Both the position numbers and the translations under genes were made by a program. From Ornithodoros turicata (taxonomy: Eukaryota > Arthropoda > Arachnida > Ixodida > Argasidae), in NCBI RefSeq assembly GCF_037126465.1, contig NC_088201.1:20196550-20260549 (forward strand): a DNA stretch of 64,000 bases, in the 5' to 3' direction. Below the pieces are notes generated by a model. It saw nothing but the letters and a program-made list of their open reading frames with translations, was not told the origin of the DNA and ran no database searches. Position 1 is the first letter of the stretch. Every line of letters starts with the position of its first letter. This document shows positions 1 to 9,366 of this stretch, piece after piece.

Positions 1-779
1 CTCTCGTACCCTTAAAATATGGCAAAATATGCACTATGCATACACTTCGTGCGAAATATGCCACAACGTGCAAAACATGGCATATAATATGAACCATAGT
101 ACCCTTCTGATCGTTCCCAACCCAAACCAAAAGTGTTATGAACTGGGACCTCTGGAGAGATCCCAGTCAGTGGTGGGGTCGTACTTGTCTTTCTTTCTTT
201 TGTTTCTTTTTTTTTTTGTGTGTGTGTGTTCTCTTCTCATCAATTATTGGCCGATCTCTCCATTGGTCGAGGTCAAGGCTTGACAAACATAGGTCATGTG
301 GCACCAAACCATTCAATGATTTTGCGCCGCTTTATTAGAAATTGAAGTATCATTTCAAAATAGAGGGAGTAGAAAAAACAGTAAAAGTAAAGTTTGGAGC
401 TCCTGCTTTAATCTTTTTGTTTTTCCAGCTAGGGTTGATTAAAATTAACTAGTCGAGCAACATTACGCACACTCTCTCTCCTTTCGAAAGATATAAGAAA
501 CCAATATCGCCATTTATTTACGCTCTCCTTGTTGAAATATTCCAGCTAGCGCGCTCGCCTGTGTTGAAAAAATAAAACGTCTATGTGGTGCTTCCTCGTG
601 TGCGATTTCTGTTGGCTACGCCAACGGTGGGCCTTTACGATGCCCGATCGGATCGCAGTCCTGTGAAAAGTTGCTTGAAAAAGTAACTAGTAATGGGAAC
701 TGGAAATGGGAAATGCCTCACAAAATCTACATGAGGTAGCATATTTTGCAGAGCAGTAGTATCCATCTTTTCACACACC
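1..779. other. No gene recognised; T-rich and GT-repeat tract
   Basis: I see no coding signature here. A polypyrimidine run followed by a short GT microsatellite lies near 187-230. Short open frames over it translate into low-complexity Phe/Leu/Val and are not credible proteins. Confidence 0.5.
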
Positions 780-1278
780 TCTTTTCTGTGACGTGCAGCT
801 ACAGCCACCTTAGCGACTCTGCATGCTCCATGCAGTTTGTACATTTCGGCTTGCGCCCAACTGTGCATTCCGTAAAGTCGTGGGGGCCAGCACACACTTT
901 GCATCACCGAAACCCATGGCAATACCGCGCATAATGGCCGTATGTTTGACAATCGTAGCACTGAACTGGTATTCTAGCTGACACAGGATGACAAGTAAAG
1001 CATAGACATGCTTCCCCATGCAGTGTGTGGCCAGATTGGAAAGTTAGGAGGACACAGAATTTGATGATTTGCTTGGCGTAGCCATCGCTCTCACGAGAAT
1101 AGGCCACCTCTCTCTTAACGCTAATGGATCCTCTGGGCCTGAAACATTCTAGAAGCTGTGTCACGCCGGTGAATGGACAAGAGACATTCATTATTATGCC
1201 TGTAGTGCGCAAGTACGATTCTGCTACATATACAGCTGCACTGGGAATCCTGCAAGTATCTGGAGACGAACTAGGCAA
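780..1278 (-). pseudogene. LINE ORF1 (gag-like, zinc-knuckle) relic
   Basis: Read on the minus strand, the frame from 1278 downward ends in a cluster of retrotransposon nucleocapsid-type zinc knuckles. The first is CYDCQTYGHYARYC (Cx2Cx4Hx4C). After an in-frame TGA comes a second, CKVCAGPHDFTEC, and then a CTNC that would begin a third. This order of knuckles is typical of ORF1 of I/Jockey-type non-LTR retrotransposons, whose product binds the element RNA. The upstream part (about 100 residues) has the hydrophobic/basic spacing of the RRM-like region but no diagnostic motif. One stop between knuckles 1 and 2 and no following ORF2 show a dead, truncated copy. An LTR-element gag is the alternative, but knuckle number and spacing favour a LINE. 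The family is inferred from motifs only. Confidence 0.62.
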
Positions 1279-1664
1279 TGCACCGATGGCTCCAAAGACA
1301 CCTGAATGATGAGGCTATCCTGGTTACCTTGATTCCGGCGTGACCAGGATACAGATTTCCGCTTTATATCTCCGTTACATGGCACATATTTCGCCATATT
1401 GTTAATGCAGAGGAAACAGTTTGCTTACCTTCGCTCTCAAGGACGTTGACAGAGCACTTGGCCACTGGCGACCAACTCCTGTCTGCAGGCGGAGGCGATG
1501 TGCAGAGTCAGAGCTGTCACCGGGAGTCCGTGAGGCTCGGCGCTCCCTGCACCTGCATCCATTGAGAAGTTGCTATCCCCTCTTATCCTAATGTATTGCA
1601 TACATTAGTCATCTTGGTGTTAGGAATAGGCTTGTCTAAGGAGCAGTCAAATGAACACAACAGT
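1279..1664. other. No gene recognised
   Basis: Unique-looking DNA upstream (minus sense) of the LINE ORF1 relic. It may hold decayed LINE 5' sequence, but no motif supports that. Confidence 0.4.
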
Positions 1665-1800
1665 GGCGCGTGAGCTTATTCTTGATTTGATTTGATTTGT
1701 AAAAGAAAAAAAAATGGAGATGTTAGTCCCGAGCCACTCGGGACTGGGTTGTCCGGGACGCGTTATTTAGAAAAGAAGAAAGGGAAACTATACAAATCTA
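1665..1800. repeat. Dispersed repeat with GATTT-rich end and TTAGTCCCGAG core
   Basis: A GATTTGATTTGATTT run is followed by an A-rich tract, then GGAGATGTTAGTCCCGA, an inverted CTCGGGACTGG, and a purine-rich stretch. A second copy with the same GGAGATGTTAGTCCCGA core and AGGACTGGCTACTCC lies at 62752-62835. A weaker match (GGGACTGGCTACCCC) lies near 61480. The simple-repeat border suggests the end of a retroelement. I do not recognise the parent element. Confidence 0.5.
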
Positions 1801-3180
1801 TAGACTTTAAAACGGAATAGATGAAAACATCACCACAAAACTTGGCACCAAAAGCAACAGTTTAGGAGAGTCCACGTGCGAAATCTCAATGCACAAAAAA
1901 CAAACAGCGTCACAAAGCGTCAAAGAGGTCCGCCGAGACGAGGAATTGCACAAGGGCGCGCATGGCAGGTATGAGCTGAAGCTTATTCTTCATGCTTATG
2001 CTGTAGGGCGGGGGGATGCACTTATTAAAGGGACTATCACAACCCAAAACGTGTGTATGAGACAGATACGGTAATGTCCGGCACCGTTTCACAGTCTACT
2101 TGGCCAAGTTTCACCTCCGAAAACAACTTACATATTAAATCAACGAGCTTTAAAGATTTGCACTCCCTCTGCAGCTGAGCAAGCCCCGACGATAGTAACA
2201 TCATGATAAAATAAGCCCAGCATACGAATGGGAGCGCAGCGCAAGCGATCGTCTCCGAGCTCGTCTGCCTCACGTTCGCACCACAATGTCCTGTTTTCTA
2301 GTGGTATATATGGGATGGATGCAAATAGAGCGCTAGAGTTTGTAAAATAGATAACTTGGCTCTAAAAGTTGCTCGAAAGATTTGATTAAACTGTTGTCTT
2401 CATTAAATTCGGAGATTTCTATTACAACGTTTACTGACTGCACGATGGAGATCACACACGCTGTGCTCATGAGGGACATCACATACTAAGAATGTTGTTC
2501 CTGGCCTTGTATTAAAATTCTTAGGTAGGGCAATTACTATGTGTTTTAATATAACGATTTGATATTTACGATGCTGGTAGGTTGTGCCCAAACTCTTAGG
2601 TAGAATAATTATTCTCTGCATTCATTAGTATAGTTTGATATCTCTAATACTTTCTGGAGCGTGGTAACAATGTTTGTCCTTTGCTTAAATATTTGTTCTC
2701 CGTTACACGTCATTTTTGCTTCGGAGTGGGGGGTGGGGGGGCAAAAGGCTCTAAGAACTCAGACGCACATGGCATCGAGGTCTTAGGTGAGGGTTTAACA
2801 GCACTGAAGAGATAAACAGGTCGGCGTTGTGTTCCGCTATCAGTAAAAATGGGAACGTCCCTTCCCCTGCAGATTCGGTTGCGGCTTCTTTGCATAGCAA
2901 ACAAAAACTGTCCGTATCTTGAAGCACAGAAACATTTCGAAATCGCTGACAGCTGGAATAGCTTTCGACTACGACGGTCTTTAATCCTGCCATCTCAGTT
3001 TTTCCTAAAACTTATTAATTAATAAGTTAATTATCGGATTCTAATTAATTATTCATCGAACACTGATGCGACCAGCTAGGAAAGATGTCTGCCATGTCTG
3101 CCATGGTATGTTAGACGCGCAAACGGCATAACTAGGGCTCTCATAGATTTTTAATAAAAAGTCTGTGGCGTCTAAAAAGA
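1801..3180. other. No gene recognised
   Basis: About 1.4 kb without a credible coding region. Short open frames have no homology I recognise. An AT-rich stretch of TTAATTAAT words lies around 3010-3050, and a G-rich run at 2726-2740. Confidence 0.45.
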
Positions 3181-3186
3181 CACCCT

Positions 3187-3541
3187 GTATATATACGAAC
3201 GGAAATAGCCAAAGCTCTGTGGCTGCACGTGCAGAATATGTTTATAAGTTGATCGTGCATTCTCAGCCGAGTACAGCTGTTTCGTTCTACTTGGGACTCG
3301 TCAGCCCGGCGTAGGGAAGAGACACGATCTTGGGTCGGCACACACAGTGTGCCTCAGCGAGGCATCAGTGTTCCACGGTGACGTCGCCACCTGTGGAGGC
3401 CGCAGTGCAAGCCAGGAAGTACATATACAAAGGGAAAATAGCCGAAGCTCTGTGGCTGCACGTGGAGAATGTGTTTATAAGTTGATCGTGCACTCCCAGC
3501 CGAGTACAGCTGCTTCGTCCTGCTTGGGACTCGTCAGCTCA
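3187..3541 (+). repeat. Two direct copies of a ~120-bp sequence, ~235 bp apart
   Basis: Positions 3187-3306 and 3422-3541 are diverged direct repeats. Both contain AGCTCTGTGGCTGCACGTG, then TTTATAAGTTGATCGTGCA, then GCCGAGTACAGCTG and GGGACTCGTCAGC. Identity looks like roughly 90 percent by eye. The intervening ~115 bp occurs once. This could be a two-copy tandem duplication or two partial copies of a repeat end. The TTTATAAG in each copy resembles a TATA box, so an LTR or retroelement promoter origin is possible but unproven. Confidence 0.7.
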
Positions 3542-3545
3542 GGAC

Positions 3546-4802
3546 TCGAAGGCCAGCTGTTTCTCTTTTTGCTTGCAAGGTGTTTTGTGCATCACCACTA
3601 CGTATCAGCGCTTATCGTACCAGTGAAGAGCCGTGTCCAGCAGGATGAAAGGAGTGATACGGCGAGCGACTGCGAACAGAAGAAGGAAGAAAAGAAAGAA
3701 AAACAAAACAAAGATCGTGCAGTATACCGCCTAAATCGCGTATAACGTTTTTCTGTGACGTTAAGTCATGGCAGAGATATTGACGTCACTGTCGCTTATT
3801 TGCCGATCACTTGCAGTTTACAGCAGAGGGCGGAGGTGAAATAGTAGATCTATAGCGCGCGCTGTGATTACTTTTATGCTTCATCAGTGGTTCAAGCGGA
3901 TCATGTGGAGATCGAGCTTTAATATCGCAATTGCAAAGTGCTCCCTAAAGTCAACAATTAAAATGCTGATGAAAATATCTTTGTTACCTAGTCCCCTAAT
4001 TGAGAAAAAATACGTTTCCTAGTAACAGCACGGTCGAATAATCCAATGGCAAAAACAAAAGCGTCCTTAGGGCAACTCTCCCTTTTACGAAAATTTGTTG
4101 CATGTAAAAAAAAAACCACCCAGTATACACCAGAAAGGTCGCCGAACGGCAGGCCCTGGCAGATTAGTTGGACAGTATAAAGCGGGAATGAGGAAAATTT
4201 GAATTTATGATCTCGACAGAGGGGGAGGGGGCTTCAGATTTCCCCTGCCCCGAGCGCAAACTCGCCTCGCGACGGCGCGGGGTCATTGCTAAGGGCACAA
4301 AGCGAGTTTCTAACTCGCTTGTGGCTCCTTCGACACTATCCTGTACTACTATCATTCACTAAGCAAGGCGAAATGGGTGGGATGTGTGCCTCTGTCGTGC
4401 ATGCGCCAGTGTTTTTGACCACCGGGGGGCCGAAATATTGACACTACACTCAATCCTCAATGTATGAGCGGTTAACGTTTCTGAAAGAAAAAAAAAACAT
4501 TCATAAGTCGAGGTTTGGAATGAGGGGCACCGTTAGTAAAATGAAGGAATTCGTAAATCGAGGGTTCACAAGGACTGACTGTATTCGGAGCCACGGCAGC
4601 GATTACACGAGCGATGTCTCCGAATTGGCCTATGAGATTCTGTAATCGATCTTCACGACCAGCAAAGCTTTAATGAGATTATTGCTTCAACCGGCGCACC
4701 CCAAAATAAGAGATATACTACGTACGCACGAGGGCCAGCAGATATGAAAGAGATTGTGGTGTCGCATAGTTCTATTTTTGCACGATGCTTGACGTGGAAG
4801 TA
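3546..4802. other. No gene recognised
   Basis: A 132-residue open frame that begins at 3347 and ends at 3745 runs through the second direct repeat. It ends in a Lys/Glu-rich low-complexity tail. Nothing else in this stretch resembles a protein family or RNA gene. Confidence 0.4.
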
Positions 4803-4863
4803 TGCTGAAAAGGGAAAGTTACGTCGTTGCACGATGCAACGACGTAACTTTCCATTTTCAGCA
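4803..4863. repeat. Near-perfect hairpin, ~28-bp arms
   Basis: GCTGAAAAGGGAAAGTTACG and the following CGTTGCA are repeated in inverted form after a 3-bp loop, ending in CATTTTCAGCA. There are only one or two mismatches. The arms are too close for ordinary TIRs. A minimal MITE or a template-switch scar fits. Confidence 0.8.
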
Positions 4864-6405
4864 CATTTCCATTCGGAATGAGTAGAAGTTGATACTAATG
4901 TAGGCGTCACTCATAGGTCTGCCAGCTTGGCTATTTCTAGTTCAACATTACAACATGAAATCGATCATGACAAGAAGCCTCTCTGTCGCGTTGGCTCTAT
5001 TCAGGTTGCTTTCGCCCGTGGAAAAGCGTAAAAATACAAGACGAGTATAGGATGTCGGCACAGATACTGTATGCTTTCCTAACTCCAACTCTAGCTGCAT
5101 GAAACCTGTGAAACTGTGTATGAAATTGTAATTAAAGTGTGTATACCTCTCTATGTCTGCGGGGTGTTTCAGTGACCGTGGCAAAGATTTTTAAAAAAGT
5201 GCACGCGACGAAAAAAAGATGCGACCAAAGACAGTCGTCTGTATAGGGAACTTTTGCCACGTACTACAAGTATTATCAAATCTTGGTTGAAATAAATGTA
5301 ATTTCCTGCATTGGACTCCAAAATTTGCCTTGTCAACGAACGTTTTTTTTTCTTCTTCTGGAACAGAAAGGGCAGCTTCGGATTTACCCCGCTATTTAAA
5401 AAATGCATTCATTTATGTTTGTACCGCAAAATTCGGCGATGGATATTTTAACGTACGTGCTCGTTTCAGGATTTTTAAACGAATGAAATGGCTTCCAACG
5501 AGGACTGTCTCCCATTCTGCTATCACACTTTTTCTCGAAAGCCTCTAACTAAAGAGTTAATTAATAAATTTTAGGTAATTAGTCGTGGTTTTAGGTGATT
5601 AGAAGTAGTTAGATACTGTCTTCGAGTGGATGTCTGCCTCGCCGTACAACTCAACTGCAAAACCGGCACCAATGCTGCTCTCATAACGTTTTATCAAATG
5701 TGTTGCACATTAGAAAAAAAAAAAGAAAAAAGAAAACAGCATGTGTGTATGAAACGGGAGTAATGCGACCCGCGTGTTTAGTGACTCAAAGCGCGTAACA
5801 AAAATACTAGAAACCGTATTCAAGCAAATTTTGACTGCGCTGTAGTTACAAATTCCGCCCACGGCAAAAGTAAAGGCGTAAGAGTCGCGCCCTGCAAGAG
5901 GGAAGTCCGGTAATGCCCCTGCGGTACCATACACGCACGCATAACATGGAGGAGGTCATGGGAGAAACCGTGCTCACGTCACCTACCCACACATACACAT
6001 TTGCGTTCGCTCTTCGACCGAAGCCCTCTGCACCTCCCCCGTCCCGGCAAAAGGAATACTCGGCGCCTATGCTTGGACGAGCCATTTCTAATAAACGCAT
6101 CGATGGCTGCCATTTTCTGTATTCGACACACTTCGCAACACAGAACCATGATGGAAAGTAACTGTTATGAGTAGAGATATGGGCCAACCGAATCCTCGAA
6201 TCCATGAATCCTTGAATCCTAGGCAGGGAATCGCAGTGCCCAAAACAGCGAATCGAACCTTTCGAATCCACCAACCATGTTTGTTTGTTTCTTTTTAAAG
6301 TCGGCGCCTCCGGAGTCTGCCGAAAGCCTGATTGGCTTCTGCGGACATCTTCAAGTTCTGGAAGGACAACCAAAAACACCCCGATCTCAGGAAACTATCC
6401 AAAAA
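4864..6405. other. No gene recognised; mixed low-complexity DNA
   Basis: GGGGTGTTTCAGTGACCGTGG at 5160-5180 resembles a MITE end, but I found no partner end. A run of GAATCC words lies at 6188-6270. The longest open frame here (5846-6379, minus, 177 residues) matches nothing I recognise and overlaps the GAATCC-rich segment. Confidence 0.4.
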
Positions 6406-6480
6406 ACCCTCCTCACGTGACATATAACGCACGCCATGAGGCGGAGCCTGTGTGACTCGAACTACAGCCGAAAAGAGTCT
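6406..6480 (+). repeat. Left boundary copy of a 75-bp repeat (IR-L)
   Basis: The sequence runs from ACCCTCCTCACGTGACATAT through GGCGGAGCCTGTGTGACTCG to CAGCCGAAAAGAGTCT. It abuts the first, partial array spacer. An inverted copy bounds the other end at 16444-16517. A direct, solitary copy at 18207-18281 differs at only two of 75 positions. This looks like the terminal inverted repeat of a non-autonomous DNA element, although no transposase-family signature or clear target duplication is visible. Confidence 0.85.
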
Positions 6481-7436
6481 CGTATTCGGCGGGCAATGCC
6501 ACAACCACCGCAAGGCGGATCGTGCGTCCTGATATTTTAACTTATATTTTAGCTGATATCTTAGTTGATAATGTGTACCCCAAGCTGATGATGTTACGCT
6601 ATGTTTAGCTGATTTGTTACTGCCTCACTTCGTAGTCGTATCAGGCGGGCAATGTCACAAATACCGCAGGGGGGATCGTGCGTCCTGGACCGACTTCACA
6701 GAGAACTGTGTCGACATTTATTTTAGAACCCCATCCCCACGCAGGAGTCTTAGCTGATATTTTAGCTGATATTTTAGCTGATATCTTAGCTGCTATTTTA
6801 GCTGGTATCGTAGCTGATATCTTAGCTAATATTTTAGCTGATATTTTACCCGATATTTTAGCTGATAATGTAACCCTATGTTTAGCTGATTTGTTACTGC
6901 CTCACGTCGTCGTCGTATCAGGCGGGCAATGTCACAACTACCGCAGAGGGGATCGTCCGTCCTGGACCGACTTCACAGAGAAATGTGTCGATATTTATCT
7001 TAGTCCCCTCCCCACGCACGAGCATTAGCTGATATTTTAGCTGATATTTTAGCTGATATCTTAGCTGATATATTAGATGATAATGTTCGGCTATGTTACT
7101 CTATGTTTAACTGTTTTCCCACTGCCTCACTTCGTAGTCGTATCAGGCGGGCAATGTCACAACTACCACAGGGAGATCGTGCGCCCTGGACCGACTTCAC
7201 TGAGAACTGTGTCGACATTTATCTTAGAGTCCCCTCCCCACGCAGGAGTCTTCGCTGATATCTTCGCTGATATCTTCGCTGATATTTTAGCTGATATTTT
7301 AGCTGATCTTTTAGCTGATATTTTAGCCGATATTTTAGCTGATAATCTAACACCATGTTTAGCTGATTTGTTACTGCCTTACTTCGTCGTCGTATCAGGC
7401 GAGCAATGTCCCAACTACCACAGGGGGCATCGTGAG

Positions 7437-7493
7437 TCCCCGCTGTTGTGTTGTTCTGTCTCCATCCTCTCTTTGGCTGCAAGTTTTTACTCA
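7437..7493. other. ~57-bp foreign insertion in an array spacer
   Basis: Within one spacer the expected run from GATCGTGAGTCC into the SINE-like segment is broken by about 57 bp of unrelated sequence (starting CGCTGTTGTGTTG and ending near TTTACTCAT). The spacer then restarts at GGATCGTGCGTCCTGG, so GATCGTG is partly duplicated across the insertion. No other spacer has this insert. It may be filler DNA from repair. Confidence 0.6.
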
Positions 7494-8448
7494 TGGATCG
7501 TGCGTCCTGGACCGACTTCACAATCAACTGTGTCGACATTTATCTTAGTCCCCTCCCCACGCAGAAGTCTTCGTTGATATTTTAGCTGATACCTTAGCTG
7601 ATATTTTAGCTGATAATGTTTACCCTTACCTGATAATGTTACCTATACTTTAGCTGATTTGTTACTGCCTCACTTCGTTGTCGTATCAGGCGGGCAATGT
7701 CACAACTACCGCAGGGGGTATCGTGAGTTCTGGACTGACTTCACACAGTTCTGCGTCGACATTTATCTGAGAGTCCCCTCCTCACGAAGGAGTCTTAGCT
7801 GATATTTTAGCTGACATTTTAGCTAATATTTTAACTGATATCTAAGCTGATATTTTAGCTGATATCTTAACTGATACCTTAGTGGATATCTTAGCTGATA
7901 TTTTAGAGGATATTTTAGCTGATAATGTTACCCTATGTTTAGCTGATTTGTTACTGCCTCACTTCGTAGTCGTATCAGGCGGGCAATGTCACAACTATCG
8001 CAAGGGGGAACGTGCGTCCTGGACCGACTTCAGAGAGAACTGTGTCAACGTTTCTCTTAGAGCCCCATCCCCACGCAGGAGTCCTATCTGATATTTTAGC
8101 TGACATTTAAGCTAATATTTTAACTGATATCCTATCTGATATTTAACTGATATTTTAATTGATATCTTAGCTTATATTTAGCTGATATTTTAACTGACAT
8201 CTTAGCTGATAATGTTTAGCTATGTTACCTTATGTTTAGCTGATTTGTTACTGCCTCACTTCGTAGTCGTATCAGGCGGGCAATGTCAGAACTACCACAG
8301 GGGAGATCGTGCGTCCTGGACCGTCTTCAGAGGTAACTGTGTCGACATTTATCTTAGAGTCCCCTCCCCACGCTGGAGTCTTAGCTGATATCCTAGCTGA
8401 TATCCTAGCTGATATTTTAGCCGATATTTTAGCTGATAATGTTTACCC

Positions 8449-8619
8449 TGTGGCGGCCCGTGGAAGACGACGACGACGCGCCTCTGCTGCCACGCGCTAC
8501 GGCGCTGGCACGGCGGTTCTACCGGCACCGTCCTAGCGTGAGGCCGCGACCATGTGCCCGCTGGGACATTCCACCATCGCTGGTCAGGACTCATGTAGAG
8601 GAACACCAGCTCCTCTACA
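8449..8619 (+). repeat. 5' LTR of the compact element
   Basis: 171 bp, TGTGGCGGCC to CTCCTCTACA, CpG-rich. I see no TATA box or AATAAA. It is identical in length to the 3' copy with one substitution. Confidence 0.95.
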
Positions 8620-8621
8620 TT

Positions 8622-8636
8622 TGGTGACCCGAACAA
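8622..8636 (+). other. Putative tRNA primer-binding site
   Basis: TGGTGACCCGAAC begins two bases after the 5' LTR. Its TGG start is the complement of a tRNA CCA end, as expected for minus-strand priming. I cannot identify the tRNA species. Confidence 0.65.
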
Positions 8637-9181
8637 CGAACACCATGTTCGGCGTAATTCGGCCACTCAACATCCTAAATTTTTCGTCGGCAAACCAGCA
8701 GCGAACCACCCTCTAGCAGGCAAGGCGCACCGGGACCACTGTTCCACCGGGTACCCGCAGGGAGACCACAGTAAGCTATCTTTCCGGCCTCCAAGTGCTT
8801 CATGATGGTCCTCCCCGGCACTTCTCTGGCGGCAACCGGCATTCACGCTGTCGTACCGGTCGCGGTACTGTCGCCCACTACGCAACTCAACACCATCAGC
8901 AACAAACAGCTCTCAACAACGATGACTCATCGCACTCCCTCAGCAACAAGCAACGCAGCAACTCAACGCCACACAACGCACTCAAGCACCCAACCACTCA
9001 GCACTCACAACTCTTCTCTGGAACCCGCCCGGATCCAGCGCCCTTGTTCCCGCCATCCCGCTGCTGCATCAACAGCCACAATCGCAAGCCGTCCACCAAT
9101 CGTCCACCATCCACGAGTCGTTCTCATTCTCCTCTTCATGGTATCGACGCGGACCTCAACCGCATGCACCGCTCCGCGTCT

Positions 9182-9195
9182 GAGGGCGGGAGTGA
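9182..9195 (+). other. Putative polypurine tract
   Basis: GAGGGCGGGAGTGA immediately precedes the 3' LTR, where plus-strand DNA synthesis would be primed. In the relative at 26148 this tract is shortened. Confidence 0.65.
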
Positions 9196-9366
9196 TGTGG
9201 CGGCCCGTGGAAGACGACGACGACGCGCCTCTGCTGCCACGCGCTACGGCGCTGGCACGGCGGTTCTACCGGCACCGTCCTAGCGTGAGGCCACGACCAT
9301 GTGCCCGCTGGGACATTCCACCATCGCTGGTCAGGACTCATGTAGAGGAACACCAGCTCCTCTACA
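9196..9366 (+). repeat. 3' LTR of the compact element
   Basis: 171 bp, one base different from the 5' LTR. It is followed by ACCC, the right half of the target duplication, after which array sequence resumes exactly. Confidence 0.95.

Larger units (their letters stand above)
8449..9366 (+). mobile_element. Compact non-autonomous LTR retroelement (TRIM-like), 918 bp
   Basis: Two 171-bp direct LTRs (8449-8619 and 9196-9366) start TGTGGCGG and end CTCTACA, giving the usual TG...CA termini. They differ at a single base (G versus A in the GAGGCCRCGACC segment). The element is flanked by ACCC on both sides (8445-8448 and 9367-9370), a 4-bp duplication of the array's GTTTACCC. A primer-binding-site-like TGGTGACCC follows the 5' LTR and a purine-rich GAGGGCGGGAGTGA precedes the 3' LTR. 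The 576-bp interior has no reverse transcriptase, integrase or protease motif, so it must have been mobilised in trans. Near-identical LTRs imply a recent insertion, later than the array. The Gypsy-like TSD length and PBS suggest a Ty3-type helper, as inference. Confidence 0.93.
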
